This document shows positions 37,942 to 47,427 of a stretch of 64,000 nucleotides of DNA, piece after piece. The position numbers were made by a program, and so were the translations under genes. Each line of letters opens with the position of its first letter. The stretch's first letter is position 1. Source of the DNA: Janthinobacterium sp. TB1-E2 (GTDB taxonomy: Bacteria > Pseudomonadota > Gammaproteobacteria > Burkholderiales > Burkholderiaceae_D); contig NZ_CP142523.1 in NCBI RefSeq assembly GCF_036885605.1, positions 4,464,001 to 4,528,000 of the forward strand, in the 5' to 3' direction. A model generated the notes under the pieces. It was not told the origin of the DNA and did not search any database. It saw only the letters and a list, made by a program, of their open reading frames with translations.

Positions 37942-39429
37942 TTACGCCACGCTCACATCGACACCAGCCCGCTGCAGCAAGGCCTGGTTGCGGGGGGACA
38001 AATGCGTCACCTGCAGGTGCTTGCCCGCCTTTTCATAACGCTCATACAAGGCTTCGATGGCGGCGATGGCCGAGTGATCGGCCATGTGCAGATATCGGCA
38101 GTCGAGGATGACGCGGGCCGGGTCGGTCGCCGCCTGGAACAGTTCAAGGAAATGCGTGGTCGAGGCAAAAAACAGGGTGCCGTGCGGCAGGTACACGCGC
38201 ACGCCCGCGCCAGTGTCATCGATATCGGCACGCATGTCGCGCGCATGTTGCCAGGCAAAATTCAAGGCGGCAATCACGATGCCGCACAGCACGGCCAGCG
38301 CCAGGTCCGTCAACACCGTGATCACCGTCACGGCGACGATCACCAGCGCATCCTGCAACGGCACCTTGCCCAGCACGCGCAGCGAGCCCCAGGCAAACGT
38401 CTGCTGCGCCACGACGAACATCACGCCGACCAAAGCGGCCAGCGGGATGCGCTCGATCAGCGGCGACAGGAACAGGATGAATAGCAGGATCATCACGCCG
38501 GCCGTCACGCCCGACAGGCGCGAGCGGCCGCTAGAACTCAGGTTGATCATCGTCTGCCCGATCATGGCGCAGCCGCCCATGCCGCCAAACAGGCCCGAAA
38601 CGACGTTCGACGCACCGAGTGCGATGCATTCGCGGTTCGGCTGGCCCCGCGTTTCAGTCATCTCATCGGTAAGATTAAAAGTGAGCAAGGTCTCCAGCAA
38701 GCCCACCATGGCCATCAGCGCCGCGTACGGAAAGATGATGTGCAAGGTAGCCATGTCCAGCGGCACCGTGGGCCAGTGGAATGCCGGCAAGCCGCCGGCG
38801 ATATGCGCAAGATCGCCCAGGGTGCGCGTGGGCAGCTGCAAGAAATGGCTGAGCACGCCCACGCCCAGGATGGCCACCAGCGCCGGCGGCACCGCCTTCG
38901 TGATGCGCGGCAGCACGTAGACGATGGCCATGGTGAGCAGCACCAGCGCGCTCATCACATACAAAGGGCTGCCTTGCAGCCAGGTTTCGCCTTGCGGCGT
39001 GGCCTGACGAAAATGTTCTAGCTGGGCCATGGCGATGACGATGGCCAGGCCATTCACGAAGCCCAGCATCACCGGATATGGCACCATACGGATCAGTTTT
39101 CCAAGACGCAAGATGCCGAACAGCGCCATGATGATGCCGCTCAGCACCACGGTCGCCAGCAGATATTGCACGCCATGCTGGGCCACGAGCGCGACGATGA
39201 CGACGGCCATGGAACCGGCGGCGCCCGAAATCATGCCGGGGCGCCCGCCAAAGATGGCCGTGAATGCGCAAATGATGAAGGCGCCGTACAGGCCCATCAG
39301 GGGATTCAGTTGCGCCACGAGAGCAAAGGCGATGCATTCGGGCACCAGCGCGAATGAGGTGGTCAGCCCCGCCAGGACGTTTTTTTGTATGTTCGAGAAC
39401 CACTCGTCCCGAAAAGTTGCGTTGATCAT
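37942..39429 (-). CDS. SulP-family anion transporter with STAS domain
   Basis: A 495-residue inner-membrane transporter. The SulP core begins NVLAGLTTSFALVPECIAFALVAQ with LNPLMGLYGAF; ten or more hydrophobic segments follow, including GGMGGCAMIGQTMINLSSSG. Residues about 400-495 form a cytoplasmic STAS domain (RVILDCRYLHMADHSAIAAIEAL). Members carry sulfate, bicarbonate or dicarboxylates; no neighbouring gene narrows this. Confidence 0.9.
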   Translation of the reverse strand: MINATFRDEWFSNIQKNVLAGLTTSFALVPECIAFALVAQLNPLMGLYGAFIICAFTAIFGGRPGMISGAAGSMAVVIVALVAQHGVQYLLATVVLSGIIMALFGILRLGKLIRMVPYPVMLGFVNGLAIVIAMAQLEHFRQATPQGETWLQGSPLYVMSALVLLTMAIVYVLPRITKAVPPALVAILGVGVLSHFLQLPTRTLGDLAHIAGGLPAFHWPTVPLDMATLHIIFPYAALMAMVGLLETLLTFNLTDEMTETRGQPNRECIALGASNVVSGLFGGMGGCAMIGQTMINLSSSGRSRLSGVTAGVMILLFILFLSPLIERIPLAALVGVMFVVAQQTFAWGSLRVLGKVPLQDALVIVAVTVITVLTDLALAVLCGIVIAALNFAWQHARDMRADIDDTGAGVRVYLPHGTLFFASTTHFLELFQAATDPARVILDCRYLHMADHSAIAAIEALYERYEKAGKHLQVTHLSPRNQALLQRAGVDVSVA

Positions 39430-39888
39430 TGATACACATCCAGGGTCGGAACAGAGAAATGCGCGCGCGATGCACAGTCATCGGGCGCAGCCATGCCAGC
39501 GGTCGTCAAAACGAAGCCATGCCGAGGTCGCACGTAGAGGAAAATCGTCGGTGACTACATGGGATTGGCGGACAGAGGAAGATTCAGCAGCGCCAGGCGG
39601 CGCTGCCGAGCCTGCACACATTATACAAGATGCAGCCGGGCCCGATGGACGGCGCGGCGGCGCGCAGCGGGAGCGGACACTGGCAGGCAAATAATGTTTC
39701 CAATAGTTTTATTTTCAAAATAAAAACAATTTAATGGGAATATTTTAAATAATCTCCGCCGTTTCAATTGGAGAGTATCTATTCAATTTTCTCCACTATT
39801 CTACTCAGCAGTGGTGGAGACTGTTGACCACATTAAAAAACGGGGCGTATCCGAAAAGCCAGACGAGTAGGGAAACTCAGGAGGAATC
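39430..39888. other. Intergenic region with an A+T-rich tract before the AidA-like gene
   Basis: About 460 bases without a gene. Bases 39690-39800 are strikingly A+T-rich for this genome (runs such as TTTTATTTTCAAAATAAAA), which is usual for strongly regulated or silenced promoters. The rest upstream is G+C-rich and featureless. An AGGAGG site at the end serves the AidA-like gene. Confidence 0.5.
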
Positions 39889-40443
39889 ATGACCGACGCG
39901 CAATTATATGCCAGTAATATTACAATCAACATTCTCGTTGTAATAGACACCGATCTGATCATGGCCCAGCATCCACGTCAGACGAGTCCCGACCAGACCA
40001 AGCCTGTCGGCCTGGTGCATACCAGCCAGTACATGATTGCCACCGACCTGCGCGGCATCAATAGCGGGCAAGGTACCGCCGACCTGAGCTTCAAGGCCAA
40101 TGTGGGCGACTTCGTCTCGTTCACCGGCGCTTCCATCTATGACAATGCCGATTCGGCCGTCATTGTCTACGGCATCAATTACTGGAATGGCGACAAGGTC
40201 TTCAATACCTTTGTTTCCAATACCATTACACGAAGAAATGCGGCCGTGCCGAATACGGATTCGTCGAATGGTTTGCCGGCCGTACAGCAATCGCGCAATT
40301 TCTCCAATTTCACGGCGCAGGTATCCAAATCGGGCACGGAAAATTTCTACGTCTATATTGCCGTATATAGCCTGAATGACGATGGCCAGACGCAAAGCCT
40401 GTATGGTTATTTTTATTGGGATCCACAGATTACTGTCGGTTAG
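39889..40443 (+). CDS. AidA/PixA-family inclusion body protein
   Basis: A 184-residue protein of the AidA/PixA family: INILVVIDTDLIM near the N-terminus, HTSQYMIATD, ADLSFKANVGDFVSFTGASIYDN, then VYIAVYSLNDDGQ and the end LYGYFYWDPQITVG. No signal peptide. PixA makes crystalline inclusions in Xenorhabdus and AidA is quorum-sensing induced in Ralstonia; the molecular role is unclear. A strong AGGAGG site and A+T-rich promoter suggest high regulated expression. A terminator follows. Confidence 0.85.
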   Translation: MTDAQLYASNITINILVVIDTDLIMAQHPRQTSPDQTKPVGLVHTSQYMIATDLRGINSGQGTADLSFKANVGDFVSFTGASIYDNADSAVIVYGINYWNGDKVFNTFVSNTITRRNAAVPNTDSSNGLPAVQQSRNFSNFTAQVSKSGTENFYVYIAVYSLNDDGQTQSLYGYFYWDPQITVG

Positions 40444-40537
40444 TCATTTCCCGGAAACCAAATAAATATAAACCATTTATTTGATTACCGCCGACTGCTG
40501 CCGGCGCAGAGATACGCAGCGACGTCGCCACAAACGA

Positions 40538-40566
40538 AAAAAAGCCCACCGAAGTGGGCTTTTTTA
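40538..40566. terminator. Terminator after the AidA-like gene
   Basis: A perfect hairpin AGCCCAC-CGAA-GTGGGCT flanked by A and T tracts; functional in both directions, so it can also end the minus-strand tRNA transcript. Confidence 0.85.
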
Positions 40567-40593
40567 TTTGCGCATGTATCACATGCACTTATC

Positions 40594-40667
40594 TGGAGGC
40601 GAGGACGGGAATCGAACCCGTCTAAACGGCTTTGCAGGCCGCTGCATAACCTCTTTGCTACCTCGCC
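40594..40667 (-). tRNA. tRNA-Cys (anticodon GCA)
   Basis: 74 bases with encoded CCA; acceptor GGCGAGG with CCTCGCC, anticodon GCA (complement of 40633-40635), T-arm GACGGGTTCGATTCCCGTC. Last tRNA of the minus-strand array. Confidence 0.96.
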
Positions 40668-40709
40668 AGAGGAACTGCTTGGATGCGCCTTGCGGCCCAC
40701 CTTGAAAAC

Positions 40710-40785
40710 TGGAGCGGGAGAAGAGTCTCGAACTCTCGACCTCAACCTTGGCAAGGTTGCGCTCTACCAACTGAGCTACTCCCGC
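40710..40785 (-). tRNA. tRNA-Gly (anticodon GCC), copy 1
   Basis: 76 bases with CCA; acceptor GCGGGAG, anticodon loop TTGCCAA, T-arm GAGAGTTCGAGACTCTT. It is separated from the copy upstream by a terminator-like hairpin at 40832. Confidence 0.96.
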
Positions 40786-40831
40786 ATTGGAGCTTGGTTA
40801 CCGCCTAATCGCGCCGCGTACCGCGGCGGAT

Positions 40832-40857
40832 AAAAAAAGGAAGCCAGCTTAGCTTCC
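40832..40857 (-). terminator. Terminator-like hairpin inside the tRNA array
   Basis: On the minus strand GGAAGC-TAAGCTG-GCTTCC followed by seven T. It lies between tRNA-Gly copies 2 and 1 and could reduce transcription of copy 1 and tRNA-Cys. Confidence 0.6.
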
Positions 40858-40868
40858 CTTTAGAATTC

Positions 40869-40944
40869 TGGAGCGGGAGAAGAGTCTCGAACTCTCGACC
40901 TCAACCTTGGCAAGGTTGCGCTCTACCAACTGAGCTACTCCCGC
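40869..40944 (-). tRNA. tRNA-Gly (anticodon GCC), copy 2
   Basis: Identical in sequence to copy 1, and also shares the ten bases just upstream of its 5' end with copy 1 (AAGCTCCAAT). Confidence 0.96.
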
Positions 40945-40999
40945 ATTGGAGCTTCTATTTTCTGCTACTGCCATTTTGCTGTACTGCTTCAGCTATCGC

Positions 41000-41075
41000 T
41001 GGAGCGGGAGAAGAGTCTCGAACTCTCGACCTCAACCTTGGCAAGGTTGCGCTCTACCAACTGAGCTACTCCCGC
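41000..41075 (-). tRNA. tRNA-Gly (anticodon GCC), copy 3
   Basis: Same 76-base gene as the neighbouring copies; spacer of 55 bases to copy 2. Confidence 0.96.
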
Positions 41076-41146
41076 ATACGAACCGCTATTTTACTGCTTT
41101 TTACTACCGTTTACCAGTGCTGCTTTACTGCTGATCCAGTGTTCAC

Positions 41147-41222
41147 TGGAGCGGGAGAAGAGTCTCGAACTCTCGACCTCAACCTTGGCAAGGTTGCGCT
41201 CTACCAACTGAGCTACTCCCGC
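41147..41222 (-). tRNA. tRNA-Gly (anticodon GCC), copy 4
   Basis: Same 76-base gene; spacer of 71 bases to copy 3. Confidence 0.96.
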
Positions 41223-41314
41223 AGTGGACAACATTGTATCAGAAGCTCTACTACATCGCCAGTACTACTTTTTACTGCATTCGCTGTTTTTACCTATGAC
41301 ACGATCCAGAAAAC

Positions 41315-41390
41315 TGGAGCGGGAGAAGAGTCTCGAACTCTCGACCTCAACCTTGGCAAGGTTGCGCTCTACCAACTGAGCTACTCCCGC
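41315..41390 (-). tRNA. tRNA-Gly (anticodon GCC), copy 5
   Basis: First tRNA of the minus-strand array, about 225 bases downstream of pgsA; same 76-base gene as the others. Confidence 0.96.
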
Positions 41391-41547
41391 GTCATCAACA
41401 ACAGGCCAGCATTATAGAGGGATTACAGGGGCTGTCAACGGGCAATATCTGGTCTTTTGCAAAATATTCCGCAGAAAGTAGCCAATACCGTCTTAAGGTC
41501 CTCCGAATAGCGTAGCGAGCAAGCGCAATATCGTGTTGAGTAGCGGA

Positions 41548-41565
41548 GCTGTACGAAGGTACAGC
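41548..41565. repeat. GTAC-type hairpin between pgsA and the tRNAs
   Basis: GCTGTAC-GAAG-GTACAGC, followed by GAGCAACGGAG. A similarly built hairpin (ACCGTAC-TCTA-GTACGGT followed by GAGCATCGCAG) lies at 63666. Possibly members of one dispersed repeat family. Confidence 0.4.
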
Positions 41566-41615
41566 GAGCAACGGAGACGCAAGAGTGCGCTGCGCAGTAG
41601 CCAGGCGGAGCGGCC

Positions 41616-42200
41616 TTAATGCAGGCTACCGGCCTTTTCCTTGATGAGCGGCCATGCCAGGCGCAAGTAATAGAACATCGACCACACGGTCAACACGCAG
41701 GCGATCCACAGCAGCTTTTCGCCCCACACATGGGTGTCGATCGCGCCAAAGATCACTTCGTGGTACAGCAGCAAGGGAATGGCCGTCATTTGCGCGGCCG
41801 TCTTGATCTTGCCGATCGAGCTGACGGCCACCGATTTCGATGCGCCGATCTGCGCCATCCATTCGCGCAACGCGGAAATCGTGATTTCGCGGCCGATGAT
41901 GATGAAGGCCAGCACGGCATTGACACGGTCCAGCTGCACCAGCACCAGCAAGGCGCCTGCCACCATCAGCTTGTCTGCGACCGGGTCGAGGAAGGCGCCG
42001 AAGGCCGACGTCTGGTTCCAGCGGCGCGCGAGGAAGCCGTCAAACCAGTCGGTCACGGCCGCAACGATGAAGACCAAGGTGGCAACCAGGTTCTGGTCGC
42101 CATGCAGCAGCATCGACGGCGGCAGGTAAAAAACGCCGACGACAAGCGGAATCAGGGCCACGCGCAGCCAGGTCAGAAGGATGGGAATATTAAAAGGCAT
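41616..42200 (-). CDS. pgsA: CDP-diacylglycerol-glycerol-3-phosphate 3-phosphatidyltransferase
   Basis: A 194-residue membrane enzyme making phosphatidylglycerol phosphate. The CDP-alcohol phosphotransferase motif D-x2-D-G-x2-A-R-x-G-x3-D-x3-D is seen at residues 51-76 (DWFDGFLARRW ... GAFLDPVADK). Four or more hydrophobic segments. It lies between uvrC and tRNA-Gly/Cys, the usual betaproteobacterial order. Confidence 0.95.
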   Translation of the reverse strand: MPFNIPILLTWLRVALIPLVVGVFYLPPSMLLHGDQNLVATLVFIVAAVTDWFDGFLARRWNQTSAFGAFLDPVADKLMVAGALLVLVQLDRVNAVLAFIIIGREITISALREWMAQIGASKSVAVSSIGKIKTAAQMTAIPLLLYHEVIFGAIDTHVWGEKLLWIACVLTVWSMFYYLRLAWPLIKEKAGSLH

Positions 42201-42326
42201 AAGAGAGCAATCGGCCGACGGGTAAATTGAATATGAAGAAAGTATGAAGAAAGCGCCACTAGTCTACATGGCCCAGGGGTATTAGCCTAGTCCGCTTGCC
42301 GCAACACCGGACCAGGCCATCGATCC

Positions 42327-42516
42327 ATCAATGTAATTGCTTGTAGATCTCTTCCGCGAGTTGCGTGGAAATCCCCTCCACTGACATCAGGTCCTCGACG
42401 CTGGCGTCGACCACGCCGCGCAAGCCGCCAAAGCGCGACAGCAGTTTCTGGCGGCGCTTGGCGCCGCATTGTGCCCCTTTCGATCTCTTCCAGCCGCGAG
42501 GTCTGGCGCGCCCGTT
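42327..42516 (-). pseudogene. Remnant of a second, divergent uvrC 3' end
   Basis: This segment repeats the last about 60 codons of the adjacent uvrC. Over the final 138 bases I count 13 differences, all synonymous, including TGA instead of TAA, so the encoded [10 protein letters not shown]...IYKQLH tail is unchanged. Upstream of that a net 7-base insertion breaks the frame. It looks like the leftover end of the original allele after a diverged uvrC recombined in. Confidence 0.85.
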
Positions 42517-42522
42517 CGAGCA

Positions 42523-44403
42523 TTAATGCAACTGCTTATATATCTCTTCCGCAAGTTGAGTCGAAATCCCCTCCACCGACATCAGATCCTCGACGCTGGC
42601 ATCAACCACGCCGCGCAAGCCGCCAAAGCGCGACAACAGTTTCTGGCGGCGCTTGGCGCCGATGCCTTCGATCTCTTCCAGGCGCGAGGTCTGGCGCGTC
42701 TTCGCCCGCTTGGCGCGCATGCCGGTAATGGCAAAGCGGTGCGCCTCGTCGCGGATTTGCGCGATCAGCATCAGGGCCGCCGATTCCTTGCCCAGTTCCT
42801 GCGCCGCGCGGCCATCGACGAACAGCAGGGTTTCCAGGCCCACCTTGCGCCCCTCCCCCTTGGCCACGCCGACAATCAAGCTGATATCGAGTCCCAGCTC
42901 GGCAAACACCTGGCGCGCCATCTCGATCTGTCCCTTGCCGCCGTCGATCAAGACCACGTCGGGCATGACGCCGTCGCCATTCGCCACCTTTTCATAACGG
43001 CGCATGAGGACCTGGCGCATGGCCGCGTAATCGTCGCCGGGCGTGATGTCGTTGATGTTGTAGCGCCGGTACTCGCCGTTCTGCATGGCGTGGTGATGGA
43101 ACACGACGCACGAGGCCTGCGTCGCCTCGCCCTGCGTGTGGCTGATGTCGAAGCACTCGACGCGCAGGCTGTCGAGATCTTCCGTTTCCAGGCGCAACGC
43201 TTCGGCCAGCGCGCGCGTGCGCGACTGCTGCGACCCCTGCTCGGACAACAAGCGCGCCAGCGAAATCTCGGCGCCCTTCTGCGCCATCTCCAGCCATTGG
43301 CGGCGCTGTCCCTGCGGCTGGAAAATCAGGTTGATGCGGTGGCCGCACTGCTCCATCAGCGCCACCATCAGGGCCGGCTGGTCGAATTCGATATTCAGGA
43401 TCAGGGTGCCGGGAATGAATTTTTCCGTGTAGTGCTGGGCCAGAAAGGCGGCCAGCACTTCCACCTCGATGGCTTCCTCGGCAATCGCCGCCGCATCGCT
43501 GAGCTGGCTGGGGAAATACGCGCGGTCGCCCAGGTGGCGCCCACCGCGCACCATGGCCAGGTTGACGCAGGCGCGTCCGCCCTGCACCAGCACGGCGATA
43601 ATGTCGACGTCGGCGTCGCCCGTCGTTTCCATGCTTTGCTGGTGCAGCACGCGCGACAGCGAAGCGATCTGGTTGCGCACCACCACGGCCTGCTCGAATT
43701 TCAGCTCGGCGGCAAACGCATGCATCTTCTTTTCCAGGTCGGCCAGCACTTCGCTCTGGCGTCCGCGCAGGAAGCGCGCCGCGTTTTCCACGTCGTTCTT
43801 GTAGTCTTCCTTGCTGATCAGGTCCACGCACGGCGCGCTGCAGCGGCCGATCTGGTGCAGCAGGCAGGGCCGCGTACGGTTCGCGTAGACACTGTCCTCG
43901 CAGGTGCGGATGAGAAACACCTTTTGCAGGATCTGCATCGATTCCTTGACGGCCCAGGAACTGGGAAACGGCCCGAAATACTGGTTTTTCTTGTCCACCG
44001 CGCCCCGGTAATACACCATGCGCGGCGCATCGCCATTCGTGATTTTCAGATACGGATACGATTTATCATCGCGGAACAGGATGTTGTAGCGCGGCTGCAG
44101 CGCCTTGATCAGGTTGTTTTCCAGGATCAGCGCTTCCGCCTCGCTGTGCGTGACGGTCGTTTCCAGGCGCGCGATGCGCTCAACCATCATGGCGATGCGG
44201 GGGCTGGCCAGGTTTTTCTGGAAGTAACTGGAGACGCGCTTTTTCAGGTCGCGCGCCTTGCCGACGTACAGCACCTTGTCGGCGGCGTCGAAATAGCGGT
44301 ACACGCCGGGCAGGTTCGGCAGCTTGGCGACGGTGGCCAGCACCTGCGCGCGTGGGTCGGGCGGCGTCTCCGCCAAGGTAGATTCTGGGCTTGCTTCGGT
44401 CAT
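42523..44403 (-). CDS. uvrC: Excinuclease ABC subunit C
   Basis: A 626-residue nucleotide-excision-repair nuclease. GIY-YIG domain ([21 protein letters not shown], about residues 29-50), a Cys-rich stretch ([15 protein letters not shown]), UVR motif (near residue 200), RNase H-like endonuclease domain ([20 protein letters not shown]) and a C-terminal tandem helix-hairpin-helix. The ATG overlaps the acpS stop (ATGA). A diverged copy of its own 3' end follows directly. Confidence 0.96.
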   Translation of the reverse strand: MTEASPESTLAETPPDPRAQVLATVAKLPNLPGVYRYFDAADKVLYVGKARDLKKRVSSYFQKNLASPRIAMMVERIARLETTVTHSEAEALILENNLIKALQPRYNILFRDDKSYPYLKITNGDAPRMVYYRGAVDKKNQYFGPFPSSWAVKESMQILQKVFLIRTCEDSVYANRTRPCLLHQIGRCSAPCVDLISKEDYKNDVENAARFLRGRQSEVLADLEKKMHAFAAELKFEQAVVVRNQIASLSRVLHQQSMETTGDADVDIIAVLVQGGRACVNLAMVRGGRHLGDRAYFPSQLSDAAAIAEEAIEVEVLAAFLAQHYTEKFIPGTLILNIEFDQPALMVALMEQCGHRINLIFQPQGQRRQWLEMAQKGAEISLARLLSEQGSQQSRTRALAEALRLETEDLDSLRVECFDISHTQGEATQASCVVFHHHAMQNGEYRRYNINDITPGDDYAAMRQVLMRRYEKVANGDGVMPDVVLIDGGKGQIEMARQVFAELGLDISLIVGVAKGEGRKVGLETLLFVDGRAAQELGKESAALMLIAQIRDEAHRFAITGMRAKRAKTRQTSRLEEIEGIGAKRRQKLLSRFGGLRGVVDASVEDLMSVEGISTQLAEEIYKQLH

Positions 44404-44840
44404 TGCTGGCTCGGTTTGGGGTCAGACCCGCCGGGTCTGACCCCGGCATCTGCTTGCTCCACGATCACGAACGCGACCGCATACTCTTCTTCATCGCTGA
44501 TCGTCACTTGCGCGCTCAGGCGGTTTTTCTCCATGAACTCCGCCAGCACGCCGCTGCAGACGATCATCGGCTTGCCGCTCGGGTGGTTCAGCATCTGCGC
44601 GGCGGGCCAGGTCATCGGCATGCGCAAGCCCAGGCCGATGGCCTTGGAAAACGCCTCCTTGGCCGCGAAGCGCGTGGCGAGGAAGCGCACGCCGCGCACG
44701 GCGTTCTTGGCGCTGCGGGCGCGGAACTTTTCCAGCTCCTGCGGCCCCAGTATCTTTTTCGCGAAACGCTCGCCGTGGCGCGCCAGTGCCGCCTCGATGC
44801 GGGGGATCTTGCAGATATCGGTACCGATGCCGTAGATCAT
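44400..44840 (-). CDS. acpS: Holo-[acyl-carrier-protein] synthase with extended tail
   Basis: 146 residues. Conserved [16 protein letters not shown] at the N-terminus and [19 protein letters not shown] in the middle carry the Mg2+ and CoA binding Asp/Glu residues. It transfers phosphopantetheine to ACP (acpP is in this window). The family usually ends near residue 128; here the last 17 residues ([17 protein letters not shown]) are encoded largely by a perfect palindrome at 44418, so a repeat has lengthened the protein. It overlaps uvrC. Confidence 0.93.
   Translation of the reverse strand: MIYGIGTDICKIPRIEAALARHGERFAKKILGPQELEKFRARSAKNAVRGVRFLATRFAAKEAFSKAIGLGLRMPMTWPAAQMLNHPSGKPMIVCSGVLAEFMEKNRLSAQVTISDEEEYAVAFVIVEQADAGVRPGGSDPKPSQQ
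44418..44444. repeat. Short palindrome related to the 66-bp repeats, inside acpS
   Basis: GGGGTCAGACCC-GCC-GGGTCTGACCCC, a perfect 12-base-arm hairpin identical to the outer arms of the 66-bp elements with the inner part missing. Confidence 0.8.
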
Positions 44841-44860
44841 GCTGCCTCCTTTGTGCGCGC

Positions 44861-45622
44861 TTATGCTTTGCTGGCGATGCGCGTGGCCACCATGATGGCC
44901 TTCATTTCGCGCACGGCGTTTTCCCAGCCGACAAACACGGCATGCGCGACGATGGCGTGGCCGATGTTCAGTTCCGCAATATCGGGAATGGCGGCAATCG
45001 CCTGCACATTGGTGTAATGCAAGCCGTGGCCCGCGTTGACCTTCAAGCCGCAGCCCACGCCGAACAGCACGCCCGCCTTGATACGCTCCAGCTCGACCAG
45101 CTGCTCGGCGCCTTGCGTATCCGCGTAGCGGCCCGTGTGCAACTCGATCACGGGTGCGCCGAGCTCGGCGGCGGCGGCGATCTGCTGCTCGTCCGCATCG
45201 ATGAACAGGCTCACGCGAATGCCCTCGCCTTGCAATTGCTGCACGGCCGCCTGCACTTCCTTGAAGTAGCGCACCACGTCCAGCCCCCCTTCCGTCGTCA
45301 CTTCCGTGCGCTTTTCCGGCACCAGACACACGTCGGCGGGACGGATGCGGCAGGCGAAGTCGATCATCTCCTGCGTCACGGCCGCTTCCAGGTTCATGCG
45401 CGTAAGCAATTGCGGCGCGATGGCGATGACGTCCGCATCCTTGATGTGGCGGCGGTCTTCGCGCAAATGCAGGGTGATGGCGTCGGCGCCCGCCTGTTCG
45501 GCCAGCAGAGCCGCGCGGATCGGGTCCGGATACGCGGTGCCGCGCGCATTGCGCAAGGTGGCCACGTGGTCGATATTGACGCCCAGGTCGATGACGGGGC
45601 CGGAAGGCTGCAAAAAGCTCAT
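44861..45622 (-). CDS. pdxJ: Pyridoxine 5'-phosphate synthase
   Basis: A 253-residue TIM-barrel enzyme that joins 1-deoxyxylulose 5-phosphate and 3-amino-1-hydroxyacetone 1-phosphate to give PNP. Conserved: [60 protein letters not shown] and [15 protein letters not shown]. It lies 20 bases before acpS in a recO-pdxJ-acpS run as in many proteobacteria. Confidence 0.96.
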   Translation of the reverse strand: MSFLQPSGPVIDLGVNIDHVATLRNARGTAYPDPIRAALLAEQAGADAITLHLREDRRHIKDADVIAIAPQLLTRMNLEAAVTQEMIDFACRIRPADVCLVPEKRTEVTTEGGLDVVRYFKEVQAAVQQLQGEGIRVSLFIDADEQQIAAAAELGAPVIELHTGRYADTQGAEQLVELERIKAGVLFGVGCGLKVNAGHGLHYTNVQAIAAIPDIAELNIGHAIVAHAVFVGWENAVREMKAIMVATRIASKA

Positions 45623-45652
45623 ATGATGGTGTCCGTAAAGTGCTGAAATCTA

Positions 45653-46495
45653 TTACAGCTGCATTAAATCGATCAGTATCTGGCGCGTATTCAAGGTGGC
45701 GCCACCCAGTTGATGGGCCAGCAAAAAACGCATCAGCAGCTTGCTTTGCGCTTGCGTGGCCACGTCAAGATAATCTTCGCGCTCCATGTCGAGCAGGGTC
45801 TTGCCCGTGATCTTGGGCCAGGCGTCGGCGGCGCGCGCCGGACGCGGTCCCCGTTCCGGATCGACCACGTACACCTGCCCCGCATCGACGGCCTGGCGCG
45901 TGCCCGTGCAGCGCGTCAAGTCGGCCGCCACGCCCGTTTCCTTGAGCAGGGCACGCTCGAACTTGCGCAGCACGATGGGCGGCGGCTCATTGTGCGCCAG
46001 TTGATTCAAGGTGGCAACGTAGTGGTCGAACAGGACGGGATGCGGGTCGTCGCGCGCCAGCAGTTTCACCAGCAATTCGTTCAGATAAAAGCCGCACAGC
46101 AAGGCGGTCTTTTCCAGCGGCAGCATGCCACCCACCCACTCGGCGCCCGTGAGGATGCGCAGTTCGGACTTGCCCGTCCAGCCCGCCTGCAGCGGCTGGA
46201 ACGTCTGCAGCACACCGCGCAACTGCGAATGGGGCCGCTTGGCGCCCTTGGCGACGAGCGCGATGCGGCCGTACTCGCGCGTAAACACGTCGACGATGAG
46301 GCTGGTTTCTTTATGCGGATAGCTGTGCAGCACGAAAGCGGGCTGGCCCGTGACCTTGCCATCGCGCGCGGGCGGACGGCTGCGCCGGGGCGCGGCGGAT
46401 GCGGGAGTTGCGGCCGGCGGCGCAATGGCCGCCGGCGCGGGGACAACGAGGGAGGCTGGCGCAGGATCGTGCAGCGCTGGCGTGGTGGTGCTCAT
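45653..46495 (-). CDS. recO: DNA repair protein RecO
   Basis: A 280-residue protein of the RecFOR pathway that loads RecA on SSB-coated DNA. The OB fold begins [21 protein letters not shown] and the C-terminal helical domain holds [12 protein letters not shown]. The first about 50 residues are an Ala/Pro-rich low-complexity extension. It follows era on the same strand. Confidence 0.92.
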   Translation of the reverse strand: MSTTTPALHDPAPASLVVPAPAAIAPPAATPASAAPRRSRPPARDGKVTGQPAFVLHSYPHKETSLIVDVFTREYGRIALVAKGAKRPHSQLRGVLQTFQPLQAGWTGKSELRILTGAEWVGGMLPLEKTALLCGFYLNELLVKLLARDDPHPVLFDHYVATLNQLAHNEPPPIVLRKFERALLKETGVAADLTRCTGTRQAVDAGQVYVVDPERGPRPARAADAWPKITGKTLLDMEREDYLDVATQAQSKLLMRFLLAHQLGGATLNTRQILIDLMQL

Positions 46496-46523
46496 GCGTG
46501 TGGCGTCGCCCCCGGGTTGCGGA

Positions 46524-47426
46524 TTACTCGTAGCCGTAGGCGCGCAAGCCCGCCTCGTTGTCGGCCCAGCCCGACTTGACCTTGACCCAGATTTCCAGGT
46601 ACACGGGGCCGCCGAACAGCTTTTCCATATCCAGTCGGGCCTGGGTGGACACTTCCTTCAGGCGCGCGCCCTTGTTGCCGATGATCATGGACTTGTGCGT
46701 ATCGCGCTCGACCAGGATGGCGGCGAACACGCGGCGCAGATCGCCTTCCTGCTCGAATTTCTCGATCAAGACGGTGCTCGTGTACGGCAGTTCGTCGCCG
46801 ACAAAGCGGAACAGTTTTTCGCGCACGATTTCCGAGGCGAGGAATTTTTCGCTGCGGTCCGTGATGTCATCCGGGCCAAAGATCGGCTGGTTTTCCGGCA
46901 GGAAGCGTTTGATTTCGTTCTGCAAGCCTTCCAGCTGGAAGTGCAGTTTGGCCGAGACGGGCACGATGGCGGCGAAGTCACGCATGGCGGCGATCTTTTG
47001 CGCGAACGGCAGCAGCACGGCCTTGTCTTTCACGCGGTCCGATTTATTGATGACGAGAATGCACGGCACTTCCTTCGGCAGCAGGTCCATCACTTGCTGG
47101 TCGGCCGGGCCAAACGTGCCCGCCTCGATCACGTACAAAATCACGTCCGAGGAAATCAGGGTGTTGGTGACGGTCTTGTTCAGCGTCTTGTTCAGCGCAT
47201 TCGAGTGGCGCGTCTGGAAGCCAGGCGTGTCGACGTAGATGAACTGCGCGTCCGGCACCGTCTGGATGCCCGTGATGCGGTGGCGAGTAGTTTGCGCCTT
47301 GCGCGAAGTGATGCTGACCTTCGCGCCGATCAGCACGTTCATCAGGGTCGATTTGCCCACGTTCGGGCGGCCCACGATGGCGATATAGCCGCAGCGGAAG
47401 TTGTCGGGCATTTTGGTGGCTGTCAT
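46524..47426 (-). CDS. era: GTPase Era
   Basis: A 300-residue GTPase acting in 16S rRNA processing and 30S assembly. G1 GRPNVGKS at residues 19-26, DTPGF, NKSD, and a C-terminal KH domain ([21 protein letters not shown]). The start at MTATKMPDN lies 1 base after the rnc stop; longer frames run into rnc. Confidence 0.96.
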   Translation of the reverse strand: MTATKMPDNFRCGYIAIVGRPNVGKSTLMNVLIGAKVSITSRKAQTTRHRITGIQTVPDAQFIYVDTPGFQTRHSNALNKTLNKTVTNTLISSDVILYVIEAGTFGPADQQVMDLLPKEVPCILVINKSDRVKDKAVLLPFAQKIAAMRDFAAIVPVSAKLHFQLEGLQNEIKRFLPENQPIFGPDDITDRSEKFLASEIVREKLFRFVGDELPYTSTVLIEKFEQEGDLRRVFAAILVERDTHKSMIIGNKGARLKEVSTQARLDMEKLFGGPVYLEIWVKVKSGWADNEAGLRAYGYE

Positions 47427-47427
47427 G

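Noticed and set aside
40594..41390. CRISPR-like array suggested by regularly repeated 76-base units
   Set aside because: The repeats fold as tRNA-Gly with encoded CCA; spacers vary from 55 to 92 bases and no cas gene is present.
42287..42523. 78-codon minus-strand gene next to uvrC
   Set aside because: The frame is a by-product of the 7-base insertion in the duplicated uvrC end; its sequence follows uvrC only up to [10 protein letters not shown] and is frameshifted after that.
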